The notes beneath the pieces are model-generated. The model searched no databases. It was not told the DNA's origin and saw only the letters and a list, made by a program, of their open reading frames with translations. Below are positions 8,340 to 16,976 of a stretch of DNA of 64,000 nucleotides, in pieces. Numbering within the stretch: the stretch's first letter is position 1; every line of letters begins with the position of its first letter. Where the stretch lies: the NCBI GenBank assembly GCA_965222895.1, contig CBDCVB010000002.1, forward strand, positions 434,001 through 498,000, read 5' to 3'. Source of the DNA: Bin87 sp965222895 (GTDB taxonomy: Bacteria > Chloroflexota > Dehalococcoidia > Lucifugimonadales > UBA3495). The position numbers and the translations under genes are program-made.

Positions 8340-9494
8340 ATGACTACCATAGCCAGCATTTTGGAGCAGGCGCCCGTGGTTGCTGCAGAATGGGCCGAGG
8401 GGCTTGCCGACCGTCAACAGCGCACCAAGGGCGACCCGGCCGACTACGCTCGCCTCGCCGAGATTGGCGTGCCGCTGATGGCAGTGCCTGCGGACCTCGG
8501 CGGCACTTGGGAGAGCATCGAGCAATCGGCGCGGCCCATCTGCTCAATGCTGCGCAAGCTGGCGACCGGCGACCCGTCCATCACGCTGGCCAGCGCCATG
8601 CACCATCTGGTGTTGGCCTCGTGGCGACTGCCCGCCGTGCCGGAGCCCTACACCGCCGGCTGGGTGAAGCAGCGCAACGAAGTGTTCGACAGCGTTCACA
8701 GCGGTTGCTGGTGGGGCACTATCGTCAGCGAGCCTGGTTCCGGCGGCGATACGGCCCGCACGTCCAGCGTCTGCGAACCCGACGGCGTTAGCGACTTTGG
8801 GTATCGCATCTCAGGCCAGAAGCATTTCGGTAGCGGCTCGGGTTTGACATCGTTCATGACTACCCGCGCGCTGGCGTCCGGTGAAACGACGCCCGACCTG
8901 TTCTTCATGGAGGTGCGCAATCATCCCTGGGATGGCTCCACCGGCCTGAAACTCACCGCCGAGTGGCGCGGTCACGGTATGAAGTCCACCAACAGCCACG
9001 CCTTCGAGTTTGCGGGCTTCCCGGCCACCCGCGTCGCCTGGCCCAACCATCAGGCGGAATTGATGGGCGCCAACGGCGGCTTGGGCGCGGCGGCATTCCT
9101 GTCGGTGATTGTTGGCGTCGTTGACGCGGCAATGGACTACGTGCGCCCGCGCATCAAGAATGGCCTGGCGTCCGATGCCGGGCTCCGGGCGTACCAGCAG
9201 GTGGAATGGGCCCACGCCGAGCAGGAAGCCTGGCTCATCGGGCAGGCGTGGGAAGGCGCCATTCGCTGCCTGGAGACCAACACGGGGCGTCGGGAGTTGC
9301 TGCTGGCCAAAGAGAGTGTCGCCCGCCTGTCCGACGACTGCCTGGGCCGCCTCTGCAAGCTTACCGGCGGCAGCGCCTACACGCGCTACTCGCCGCTGTC
9401 GGTGTGGTACGACGACGTGCGAGCGTTGGGTTACCTGCGACCGCCGTGGGCGCTGGCGTGGGATCAGGTGTTTCAGCAGAGCCTGGCGGAATAG
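8340..9494 (+). CDS. Acyl-CoA-dehydrogenase-fold flavoprotein
   Basis: 384 residues with the three-part acyl-CoA dehydrogenase layout: a helical N-terminus, a beta domain with WWGTIVSEPGSGGDTART (flavin-contact loop) and GYRISGQKHFGSGSGLTSFM, and a helical C-terminal domain with CLGRLCKLTGGSAYTRYSPL. The SG.KHFGSGSG motif also occurs in FMN-dependent monooxygenases of the DszC/SfnB group that share this fold. Next to sulfur-oxidation genes, a desulfurising monooxygenase is a reasonable alternative, but it is unproven. The gene follows the Uma2 gene by 24 bp and may share its transcript. Confidence 0.75.
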   Translation: MTTIASILEQAPVVAAEWAEGLADRQQRTKGDPADYARLAEIGVPLMAVPADLGGTWESIEQSARPICSMLRKLATGDPSITLASAMHHLVLASWRLPAVPEPYTAGWVKQRNEVFDSVHSGCWWGTIVSEPGSGGDTARTSSVCEPDGVSDFGYRISGQKHFGSGSGLTSFMTTRALASGETTPDLFFMEVRNHPWDGSTGLKLTAEWRGHGMKSTNSHAFEFAGFPATRVAWPNHQAELMGANGGLGAAAFLSVIVGVVDAAMDYVRPRIKNGLASDAGLRAYQQVEWAHAEQEAWLIGQAWEGAIRCLETNTGRRELLLAKESVARLSDDCLGRLCKLTGGSAYTRYSPLSVWYDDVRALGYLRPPWALAWDQVFQQSLAE

Positions 9495-9572
9495 TGGGAC
9501 GCAGCTGACGCCCCACAACTCTTCCCGGCTGGATGGCTGTGCATCACCGGAAGAGGCTTGCAAGAAGCTCGT

Positions 9573-9712
9573 GCGTACCCACTTTGTCATTGCGAGCGCA
9601 GCGTGGCAATCTCGTCGCCGTAGCAACGGCGGTTCGCCGACGTTTGTTCAACCTCATCGAGATTGCCACGTCGCTATGCTCCTCGCAATGACAGATTAAA
9701 GTGGGTACTCGT
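9573..9712. repeat. Long palindromic TGTCATTGCGAGG element, copy B
   Basis: Related to copies A and C, in inverted orientation relative to them. The outer arms extend to GCGTACCCACTTT on the left and AAAGTGGGTACTCG on the right, giving about 140 bp of nested palindrome with the same GTAGCAACGGCGGTTCGCCG centre. Confidence 0.8.
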
Positions 9713-9766
9713 GAGTTGCAAGAAGAGGCTTACAAAGGGGCTGATCGAGGAGTACAATATGGCCCT

Positions 9767-10063
9767 ATGTCCCCTATGTTAGCTTATGCTAGGCGTAACG
9801 TGGCCATGCTGACCTCGGTAGGAGCGATGGTGGTTACGATTTTGCTGATCATTTTTTTCGGCGCGTGGGCCGTGGCGGCCAGCAGTCAGAGCGACGTGAG
9901 CAACGCGCTGACCGGCGCAATAACCGGGTTCTCAGGTACTGCGCCGCAACCGGGGTCGTCGGTGGCTTCGGACCCGGATGCGATTCCCAGGTTGGCATCG
10001 GCAAGCGCCGCCGCCGACACCTGGTGGGGCAAGGCGTTTCTGGTTGCATGTCCGCTCCATTAA
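9767..10063 (+). CDS. Small single-pass membrane protein
   Basis: 98 residues from ATG 9767 (GAGGAG lies 14 bp upstream). It has one clear membrane helix (VAMLTSVGAMVVTILLIIFF), then a Ser/Ala/Pro-rich tail. Codon third positions are GC-rich like neighbours, which supports coding. Earlier in-frame starts lie in the palindromic repeat and are unlikely. It precedes an MFS carrier by 68 bp. No family is recognised. Confidence 0.45.
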   Translation: MSPMLAYARRNVAMLTSVGAMVVTILLIIFFGAWAVAASSQSDVSNALTGAITGFSGTAPQPGSSVASDPDAIPRLASASAAADTWWGKAFLVACPLH

Positions 10064-10131
10064 GTGAAGCCAAGGGCGCCCTGACGGTAGCAACGCTATG
10101 CAGCAGCAGGCACATTAGGAGGTAACTCTAG

Positions 10132-11532
10132 ATGGCCGCATCTTTTCGAGCCACCCGGCCCAGCGGTCGGATTCACTACGGCTGGATTATCATTGGAATC
10201 CTGGCCGTGGTTCAGATTTTTGGCCAATCGATTTCGATGTCGGCCGGAATCATGGTGCCGGAGCTCCGCATGCCGCTGGAGGAAGGCGGGCGTTTCGGAT
10301 GGTCGCCGGCGATAATTGGTATGGCATTGGCCGGTTACTATCTGGTGGGCTCGTTGACCTCCCCGTTCAGCGGCCGGTTGGGCGACACTCTGGGCGCGCG
10401 GAAGCTGCTGCTCGCGGGTGGCATACTGTTCGGCGTGTCCATGGTGCTGATTGGGTACATCACCCATGTTTGGCAGTTCTTCCTGGTGTACAGCGTGATG
10501 CTGGCCCTGACCTCGTCAATCTCGATGGTCCCGTTGATGGCAGCGGTGAATCCGTGGTTCAAGAAACGGCTGGGTTTAGGCATCGGCGTGATGTGGGCGG
10601 CCGGCGGCGTGGGGGCAGCGCTGCTGGCTCCCGTTTATTCGGTGCTGCTCGAGCAATTTGGCTGGACGACGACCTTTGTCGCGATTGGTCTGGTGGGCGG
10701 GGGCCTGATTCTGGGCCTGCTACCATTCTTCCGCAATCAGCCGGCCGAGAAGGGGATCCTGGCCTACGGCGCGACCAACGACGACCCCCCGCCGGTGAAA
10801 TTCAACGCCGAGGCCGCCAGGCTGCGGCTGCAGGTGTTCCAGCGGCAAATGAAGCACACCCGCGCGTTCTGGAACCTGCCGGTTATTCATGGCATGGGTT
10901 GCGCCGGCCACGGCATAGTCCTGATTTTTGTGGTCGACTTTGCGGTGAGCCAGAACATCGACTTTACCAAGGGCGCGATAATCCTGACTTTGATTAACGT
11001 GTTCAGCATTGCCGGGCGATTCGGGGTGCCCATCATCACTGAACGGATCGGTGGCAAACTCATCATGGCTACCGCCCTGGGCATTCAGGCGGGCGCCGTG
11101 GCGATACTCCTGTTTGCGGGAGATTTATGGGCCTTCTACCTCTTTGCGTGTGTCTTTGGGATCGGGTTTGGCGGCGAGATGTCGGCGTATCCGGTGGTAA
11201 ACCGCCAGTACTTTGGCACCGGGCCGGTTGCCACCGTCTACGGGTTCCAAATCTCCGGGGCGATGATGGGACACTTCATCTCAACGCTGGTGGCGGGCAT
11301 CATCATCCAGTTCCTCGGGTACATACCGGCGTTCATCCTGTCGATGGCCTTCAGCAGCCTCGGGGTTGTCATCATAATGACGCTGGAGACGACCAAGCGG
11401 CAGCTTATACCCAATTGGGAGGACCAATTGCCGCCCGAAGCTCGTACTGCAGTGGCTCCTATGGTGGTCCCGCCGGCGGCTGCCGCGGCTGGCATGGCCT
11501 TTGGTAACGTGGGCGGCGACGGGGACGATTAG
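10132..11532 (+). CDS. MFS transporter (OFA/monocarboxylate-like)
   Basis: 466 residues with about 12 hydrophobic helices and a hydrophilic middle loop near residues 205-245. It opens with RIHYGWIIIGILAVVQIFGQ, typical of MFS proteins related to oxalate/formate and monocarboxylate carriers. The loop GRLGDTLGARKLLLAGG between helices 2 and 3 is the MFS signature. AGGAGG lies at 10119-10124. The substrate is unknown. It shows the same RxxxYGWxI opening as the carrier at 30451. Confidence 0.85.
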   Translation: MAASFRATRPSGRIHYGWIIIGILAVVQIFGQSISMSAGIMVPELRMPLEEGGRFGWSPAIIGMALAGYYLVGSLTSPFSGRLGDTLGARKLLLAGGILFGVSMVLIGYITHVWQFFLVYSVMLALTSSISMVPLMAAVNPWFKKRLGLGIGVMWAAGGVGAALLAPVYSVLLEQFGWTTTFVAIGLVGGGLILGLLPFFRNQPAEKGILAYGATNDDPPPVKFNAEAARLRLQVFQRQMKHTRAFWNLPVIHGMGCAGHGIVLIFVVDFAVSQNIDFTKGAIILTLINVFSIAGRFGVPIITERIGGKLIMATALGIQAGAVAILLFAGDLWAFYLFACVFGIGFGGEMSAYPVVNRQYFGTGPVATVYGFQISGAMMGHFISTLVAGIIIQFLGYIPAFILSMAFSSLGVVIIMTLETTKRQLIPNWEDQLPPEARTAVAPMVVPPAAAAAGMAFGNVGGDGDD

Positions 11533-11596
11533 CCAACGCGATGGATTTGCAGGAAGGCAAGCCCCGGAATGACCGCCGAGGAATGAACGCCGGGGA

Positions 11597-11992
11597 ATGA
11601 ACACCGAGGTTGCCTTCCTGTGCGACTCTGCCCTGGAGGATCGGGGCAAGCTGCATGCCTTGGGTATCGGTATCGACAGCCTGAGCGGCAACGCGCTGCC
11701 GATGACCCATCCCCGGTTCGTGGTAGTGTGCATCGTGCGACATTCCACCATGGAGGCCGGCGAACGGCGCCTGGACATTCGACTGCTGGACCCCGACGCT
11801 CAGGACACGATTCCATCCGTGCAGCGCACCATTACCTTCGCCAATCCGGTGGGCGTGGTGGACTCGCGGGCGCGCATAATCGTTGAGGTCAACGGCGTAA
11901 CCTTCCAGAAGGCCGGGCCCCACGCCTTCCACGTCGCCATTGACGGCAACGAGATGGCACGGCTGCCCATCAGCGTCCACGCCCGCGCCTGA
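11597..11992 (+). CDS. Conserved hypothetical beta-rich protein (DUF6941-like)
   Basis: 131 residues, no membrane segment and no signal. The pattern VAFLCDSALEDRGKLHALGIGIDSL, an RFVVVCIVRHS strand and a C-terminal HVAIDGNEMARLPISV resembles small uncharacterised proteins grouped as DUF6941; the match is from memory of the pattern. It sits between an MFS gene and the RdgB-like gene. No function can be proposed. Confidence 0.6.
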   Translation: MNTEVAFLCDSALEDRGKLHALGIGIDSLSGNALPMTHPRFVVVCIVRHSTMEAGERRLDIRLLDPDAQDTIPSVQRTITFANPVGVVDSRARIIVEVNGVTFQKAGPHAFHVAIDGNEMARLPISVHARA

Positions 11993-12000
11993 CGGGGTAT

Positions 12001-12034
12001 TTTTACATTGATAGACAGGATGGACAGGATTTTG
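12001..12034. repeat. TTTTACAT...GACAGGATTTTG dispersed repeat, copy 1
   Basis: Contains GATAGACAGGATGGACAGGA followed by TTTTG. A sister copy lies at 25509-25542. Each lies in a short intergenic gap. Confidence 0.65.
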
Positions 12035-12049
12035 TCCGATTGATGCGAC

Positions 12050-12670
12050 GTGACTGATATTCTCCTGGCCAGCGGCAATGCCGACAAGCAGCGGATGCTG
12101 CGGTGGCTGCTCGAAGGTCTGGATGCGCAGGCGTTCACCCCGGCAGAGTTGGCCGTCAACGCCGACCCCGACGAATCGGGCGACACGCACGAGGCCATCG
12201 CGCGCAGCAAGGCCGCCGAATGGTCCCGGGTGGCCGGGATGCCGGCCATCGCCAGCGACGGCGGGTTGCTGGTGCCGGCGTTGGGCGTCAACTGGGAGAG
12301 CCGGTACACGCGCCGATTCGCCGGGCCGGCTGCCAACGATGCCGAACGTCAACGCCGCCTGCTGGAACTGCTGCGCCCCTACACCGGGAATGACCGCCAG
12401 GCCGCCTTCGTGGAGGCCCTCGCAATTGCTGACGGCGGGCAAACGATTGCATCGTGGGTGGTGAGCGGGGCAACCGGCGCCATCGTGGACACGCTGCCGG
12501 AGCCGACGGAAACGCAGGACGAGGGCTTTTGGGTCTTTCCCCTATGGTACTTCTCCGAGTACGGGCGCACCTACGATTGCCTGACTGATGCCGAGCGCGC
12601 GGCGCTGGGTGACCATTGGGACGCCCTGCGCGGGTTGGTGCAGGCGTTCGCCGCCGGCTGGCTTTCCTAA
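12050..12670 (+). CDS. RdgB/HAM1-like non-canonical purine NTP pyrophosphatase
   Basis: 206 residues from a GTG start (GTG ACT GAT ATT). Opening LLASGNADKQRMLRWLLEG matches the family's phosphate-binding T/SxNxxK start; MPAIASDGGLLVPALG matches the acidic catalytic loop; NWESRYTRRFAG matches the substrate loop before the long helix. The enzyme removes dITP, XTP and similar from the nucleotide pool. It diverges from canonical RdgB (ASDGG for the usual ADDSG), so specificity may differ. No clear Shine-Dalgarno is seen. Confidence 0.7.
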   Translation: MTDILLASGNADKQRMLRWLLEGLDAQAFTPAELAVNADPDESGDTHEAIARSKAAEWSRVAGMPAIASDGGLLVPALGVNWESRYTRRFAGPAANDAERQRRLLELLRPYTGNDRQAAFVEALAIADGGQTIASWVVSGATGAIVDTLPEPTETQDEGFWVFPLWYFSEYGRTYDCLTDAERAALGDHWDALRGLVQAFAAGWLS

Positions 12671-12752
12671 CAGCGGATACCCAGCACAGCGGATGGCCAG
12701 CGAATCGGCTACAATGGGACTGTTGCCCGAATCCTGAAACCGGAGCTGCCCT

Positions 12753-13742
12753 TTGACTACGCCTCAAACTGACACCAACATCCCTAACGCAATACCGGCG
12801 GCTCCCGACTCGGTTGAGGATGTGCAAAACCTGCTCCGCGACCAGGCGTACATCACCGACCGGGGGTTGGCTATTGCCATCTTCCTGGCGCTGAAGTTGC
12901 AGCGTCCCCTGTTTCTGGAAGGCGAGGCCGGCGTGGGCAAGACCGAAATCGCGCGCGCGCTGGCAACCGGGCTGCAAACCGACTTGATCCGCCTGCAATG
13001 CTACGAGGGTCTGGACGTGAACCACGCGGTGTACGAGTGGAACCACACGCGTCAGTTGCTGGAAATCCGTCTCATGGAAGCCCACCGCGCCCCGGAATCC
13101 CAACACGGCGACCAATCAGCCGCCACTGATGCGGCGGTTGATTTGTTCAGCCCGCGATTTCTCATCAAAAGGCCCCTGCTGGAAGCCATCGACGAGGGTC
13201 GCGACCGAGCGCCGGTTTTGCTGATTGACGAGCTGGACCGCGCCGACGAGGAGTTTGAGGGGTTCCTCCTCGAACTGCTGGCCGACTATCAAATTACCAT
13301 CCCCGAGCTGGGCACGTTCCACGCCGCCTACCCGCCCATCGTCGTCATCACGTCCAATCGCACGCGCGAGGTTCACGACGCCCTGAAACGGCGGTGTCTC
13401 TACTACTGGGTTGACTACCCCGACCACCAGAAAGAGCTGCAAATCGTAACGGCCCGCCTGCCGGAAGCGCCACGTCAGCTGGCCCAACAGGTTACGTCGT
13501 TCATCCAGGAGCTGCGGGAAACCGAGCTGTACAAAATCCCCGGCGTCTCCGAAACGCTGGACTGGACATCGGCGTTGATGGCCCTGAATATGCGTGAGCT
13601 GGAACCCGAAGTTATCGACGATACCTTGGGCATCATGCTGAAGTATCAGGATGACATCGAGGCGGTGCGCGGCGAGCCGGTGCGGGCGTTGCTGGAACGC
13701 TCCCGCAACCGCGGCCCACGCCGGGGCGGGCGGCGACAATAA
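12753..13742 (+). CDS. MoxR-family AAA+ ATPase (CoxD-like)
   Basis: 329 residues from a TTG start. It shows Walker A (GEAGVGKTEIARALA), Walker B (APVLLIDELDRADEEFEG), sensor 1 (PPIVVITSNRTREVHDALKRRC) and a lid domain. Family members of the CoxD type pair with VWA proteins and help insert sulfur or metal into molybdenum hydroxylases of the CO-dehydrogenase/xanthine-dehydrogenase group. The matching VWA partner, CoxE-like, is at 16977, separated by three genes. TACAAT at 12711-12716 could be a -10 element. Confidence 0.82.
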   Translation: MTTPQTDTNIPNAIPAAPDSVEDVQNLLRDQAYITDRGLAIAIFLALKLQRPLFLEGEAGVGKTEIARALATGLQTDLIRLQCYEGLDVNHAVYEWNHTRQLLEIRLMEAHRAPESQHGDQSAATDAAVDLFSPRFLIKRPLLEAIDEGRDRAPVLLIDELDRADEEFEGFLLELLADYQITIPELGTFHAAYPPIVVITSNRTREVHDALKRRCLYYWVDYPDHQKELQIVTARLPEAPRQLAQQVTSFIQELRETELYKIPGVSETLDWTSALMALNMRELEPEVIDDTLGIMLKYQDDIEAVRGEPVRALLERSRNRGPRRGGRRQ

Positions 13743-13770
13743 CAATGTAAACTCGTTGTGGACAAGTTTG

Positions 13771-14232
13771 ATGAGTACCTTTTTTCAGGGATTCGACCCT
13801 GCCGATCCCGAGTTCCCCAGAGCATATTTGGTGCAGGCGATGCTATCCCAACCGGACAAGACTGCCGGAGATATGATAGTTATGTACTACGTATGCCTGA
13901 TGGCGCCCCCCGGTTCAGACATGGGTGAATCCGCTGACATAGTTGCCAACGCGTTGCGTCAAATGGTGCTCGATGGCGACGAGGAGGCTCTATTAAGCAC
14001 GACGGCATTAGACATTTTGGCCGACGACGACGAGCCCCCTGAATCCAAAGCCGTGGCAGTGGCGGCGTTGGGTTGCGTTATGTCCCTGCCTTTGGTCAAA
14101 AGCGCGCTTTGGGGAGATGCCGACCGCGCCGAAGTCGCCGATGCGCTGGACACCGTCAGCGGAATAACCGACAATCTTTTGCTGTCCGTTTACGGCTTGG
14201 ACGACGATGAACTTGACGAGTTGTTTGAATGA
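13771..14232 (+). CDS. Hypothetical acidic protein
   Basis: 153 residues from ATG 13771; longer forms would overlap the ATPase end. Predicted helical, with an acidic C-terminus (LDDDELDELFE) and hydrophobic heptad-like stretches. No signal or membrane helix. No family recognised. It lies 28 bp after the MoxR gene on the same strand. Confidence 0.5.
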   Translation: MSTFFQGFDPADPEFPRAYLVQAMLSQPDKTAGDMIVMYYVCLMAPPGSDMGESADIVANALRQMVLDGDEEALLSTTALDILADDDEPPESKAVAVAALGCVMSLPLVKSALWGDADRAEVADALDTVSGITDNLLLSVYGLDDDELDELFE

Positions 14233-14268
14233 CTTGCTCACCAAATCATTAGTCGCGCGGAGATGATG

Positions 14269-15471
14269 ATGCTAGCCGATAGCAACAAACCCCGGCACGT
14301 CGTTGTTATTGGGGCTGGCATTCTGGGAGCCTCCATCGCCTGGCGTGTCGCCGCCCGTGGCGCGCGGGTTACCATCGTCGACAAGGCTGCGCCGGGCAGC
14401 GGCGCTTCCAGCCACAGCTTCGCCTGGATTAACGCCGGCGCGAAGCAGCCGATTGGCTACCACAATCTGAACCGGCGCTCGCTGGAAATGTGGCCCCGTT
14501 TTGCGGCTGCCATCGCCGACCGCGCCGACCCGGAGAACGTTGGGCTGCGCTGGGGCGGCAAGGTTTCGTGGGAGTCCGACCAGTCTGCTGCCGAAAATCT
14601 GAAGGCGCGCGTTGGTCAGCTGCAGTCATGGGGCTACCCCAGCAGGTTGATTACGGCCCGCGAGTTGGCGCGACTGGAACCGGCGCTGGACGTTGGCCCC
14701 GTGGCGGCTGCCGAATACAGCGAAAACGAAGGGCAGGTTGAGCCGCAGCTGGTGGTCGACGCCGGCCTGCGCCGATTGCGAGATCTGGATTGTCAAATCT
14801 ATACCGACACCCAGATCAGCGGTTTGGAACAGGATGCCGACGGGCGCATCAGGACAGTTGGCACCACGCGAGGGATAGCGGAGCCGGACGTGGTGGTGCT
14901 GGCTGCGGGCACCGGCACCACCGAGTTGGCCGCGCTGGTCGGCGTGAACGTACCCCAGGCACAGAGTCCCGGTGTGGTCATCCGGACCAAACCCGTGCCG
15001 CCGCTGCTGTACAACGTGCCCGTCGTGTACGCCCCGCCGCTGGGAGACGGCCGGCGGGAGATTCACCTGCGACAGTGCGCCGACGGGCGGCTGATGATCG
15101 GCGAAGGCGACCAGGAGAGTCTGGCCGAGGACGACACCCAGGCCCATGCCGACGACCTGCTGAAAAGAGCCAGCCACTATCTGCCGGGCCTGACCGGAGC
15201 AGAAGCCGTCCCCGTGCCGGTGGGCTGGCGTCCCATGCCTCTGGACGGCTACCCAGTGATGGGTTTCGCCGCCGCCGCTCCCAACCTGTACGTAGCGCTA
15301 ACCCACAGCGGCGTTACGTTGGCCCCAGCGTTGAGTCAACTGGCCGCGCTGGAAATTTGCGAAGGCGTGTCGGCGGATGCGGTGCTGGCGCCGTACCGTC
15401 CGGACCGGTTCGCCGGGATGACGGCAGAGCAGGCGGCAGAACTGGCGCACCCCCGGGCCGGGCATCGGTAG
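14269..15471 (+). CDS. FAD-dependent oxidoreductase (DAO family)
   Basis: About 400 residues. N-terminal Rossmann motif HVVVIGAGILGASIAWRVA binds FAD; the later GxG-like strand PDVVVLAAGTGTTELA and the C-terminal VGWRPMPLDGYPVMG plus NLYVALTHSGVTLAP fit D-amino-acid dehydrogenase/glycine-oxidase-type enzymes. Three ATG codons stand in a row (14263, 14266, 14269); GGAG at 14259-14262 best serves the third. The protein oxidises an amine or amino acid by family; the substrate is unknown. It interrupts the CoxD-CoxE pairing. Confidence 0.82.
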   Translation: MLADSNKPRHVVVIGAGILGASIAWRVAARGARVTIVDKAAPGSGASSHSFAWINAGAKQPIGYHNLNRRSLEMWPRFAAAIADRADPENVGLRWGGKVSWESDQSAAENLKARVGQLQSWGYPSRLITARELARLEPALDVGPVAAAEYSENEGQVEPQLVVDAGLRRLRDLDCQIYTDTQISGLEQDADGRIRTVGTTRGIAEPDVVVLAAGTGTTELAALVGVNVPQAQSPGVVIRTKPVPPLLYNVPVVYAPPLGDGRREIHLRQCADGRLMIGEGDQESLAEDDTQAHADDLLKRASHYLPGLTGAEAVPVPVGWRPMPLDGYPVMGFAAAAPNLYVALTHSGVTLAPALSQLAALEICEGVSADAVLAPYRPDRFAGMTAEQAAELAHPRAGHR

Positions 15472-15522
15472 GGAATGATGCTGCGGGCCGGGATTCTTGG
15501 GAGCAGCGAGTGGGAGTACGGC

Positions 15523-15556
15523 CCTCACTCCAACCCCTCTCCCTGATGGAGAGGAG
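15523..15556. repeat. CCCTCACCCC-type repeat, copy 2
   Basis: Imperfect copy (CCCTCACTCCAACCCCTCTC then GATGGAGAGG) directly upstream of the MFS start. Reading through it would add spurious residues (ALTPTPLPDGEE) to the next protein. Confidence 0.65.
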
Positions 15557-15583
15557 CTACCTCCTGGTGTTGCGCCCTCGGCG

Positions 15584-16885
15584 ATGACACAATCTGATAC
15601 GTCGCCGGGCGATTCCGCCCCCGCCGATTCCGTGACCACTTCGCTGCGAGCGTGGGCGCTGTTGTTATCCAACCGGCTGCACTACAGCTCGGTGGTGCTG
15701 TCGTCCTTCGCCTTCGGGTTGTTCCTGCCCTTCATGCGTGAGGATTTGCAGCTTACCTACGTGCAAATTGGGCTGCTCCAGGGCGTTTGGTGGATAACGT
15801 CAGCCGCCGCGCTGGTGCCGATGAGCGTGGTATTGGGCAAATTGAACCCGAACCGGCGGGTCGCCGGAATCCTGCTGCTGATTACACCTTTTGTGTTGGC
15901 TCAGGGTTTGGCCACCGGGTTTTGGACACTGCTGATGGCCCGGTTCGGCACGGTGCTAACCTATGCGGCGCTGGCCCCGGTGCGACCTTTGCTGCTGAAA
16001 TACTGGGCCGCCCCGCGGGATTACTCACGCGTAACCGCCGCCGGTTTGTCGGCCCACTCCACGCTGATGGCGGCGGTGATTACCTTCAGCCCGCTAATCA
16101 TCATCGGGCTGGGCAGCTGGCGCCTGGCGTATTTTGTTCAGGGCGGATTGATGGCGTTGCATTTGCTGGTCTGGTCGATGCTGGCGCTGGCCCGGCCTTC
16201 GACTCCGGTGAGCCAGACTGCGGTTGCAGCATCGCCACCCCCGTTGGTCAGCGGCGGCTCGGCTCCAGTCCGGGCACTGCTAACCTACCCGCACGCCTGG
16301 CTGCTGGGCGTAGTGATGCTGTGCCTGTCCGCATCGTGGACGACGGTGCTGACATTTCTGCCGACGATTCTGGAGGAAGAGCGGGGCATCGCGATTTCGT
16401 CGGGCGGGATCCTGTTCGGATTCCTCTACTACGCCCTGATTCCGGGTGGATTCTTCGGCAGCAAAGTCTTCAGGAACATTACCAACCGGCGGACGATGGT
16501 GCTGCTGCCGGCGATGGGCAACACCGTGTTCACCTTCGCGGCGTTGCTCGCTGGCAACACGGTCATCGCCGCCCTCGCGCTAACCGGTCTGGGGTTGGTG
16601 TGGGTGTTCGTATCCGCGATGGAAGTGCTGCCCTTCGAGTTCAACAACATCAACGAGCGGGAGGTGTCGGTGCTGGCCGCACTGGTGCTGACGCTGGGGG
16701 CGGTTGGGTTTGGAGCCGGGCCGGTTCTGGCCGGTGCGGTGGGACAGATAACGGGCTCGTTGATGACCGGGGTGCTCGGCGTGGCGGCGCTAACGGGTTT
16801 GGCAATCGTCGCGGCGGCGTTCTTCCCCCGATCCCCTGGCGCAGTTGCCTTGCGCTCCCGTACCTCAATGTCCGTTGCGTCATAG
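15584..16885 (+). CDS. MFS transporter
   Basis: 433 residues from ATG 15584; the frame is open upstream but only through repeat DNA. About 12 membrane helices, with SNRLHYSSVVLSSFAFGLFL at the first and ITNRRTMVLLPAMGN at the second-half signature loop. The YbfB/NarK-like MFS style is plausible. The substrate is unknown. Confidence 0.82.
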   Translation: MTQSDTSPGDSAPADSVTTSLRAWALLLSNRLHYSSVVLSSFAFGLFLPFMREDLQLTYVQIGLLQGVWWITSAAALVPMSVVLGKLNPNRRVAGILLLITPFVLAQGLATGFWTLLMARFGTVLTYAALAPVRPLLLKYWAAPRDYSRVTAAGLSAHSTLMAAVITFSPLIIIGLGSWRLAYFVQGGLMALHLLVWSMLALARPSTPVSQTAVAASPPPLVSGGSAPVRALLTYPHAWLLGVVMLCLSASWTTVLTFLPTILEEERGIAISSGGILFGFLYYALIPGGFFGSKVFRNITNRRTMVLLPAMGNTVFTFAALLAGNTVIAALALTGLGLVWVFVSAMEVLPFEFNNINEREVSVLAALVLTLGAVGFGAGPVLAGAVGQITGSLMTGVLGVAALTGLAIVAAAFFPRSPGAVALRSRTSMSVAS

Positions 16886-16976
16886 TCCCTGGTTGGGGTG
16901 TGATACCATCAGACTCCCACTGGCCAACCGCAACATCAGACCGCGCCGGCGGACTCCACCGGGATTGTTCGACTGT

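Noticed and set aside
9759..9766. ATG 9759 as the start of the small membrane protein
   Set aside because: It follows GAGGAG closely but is in a different frame from the hydrophobic helix.
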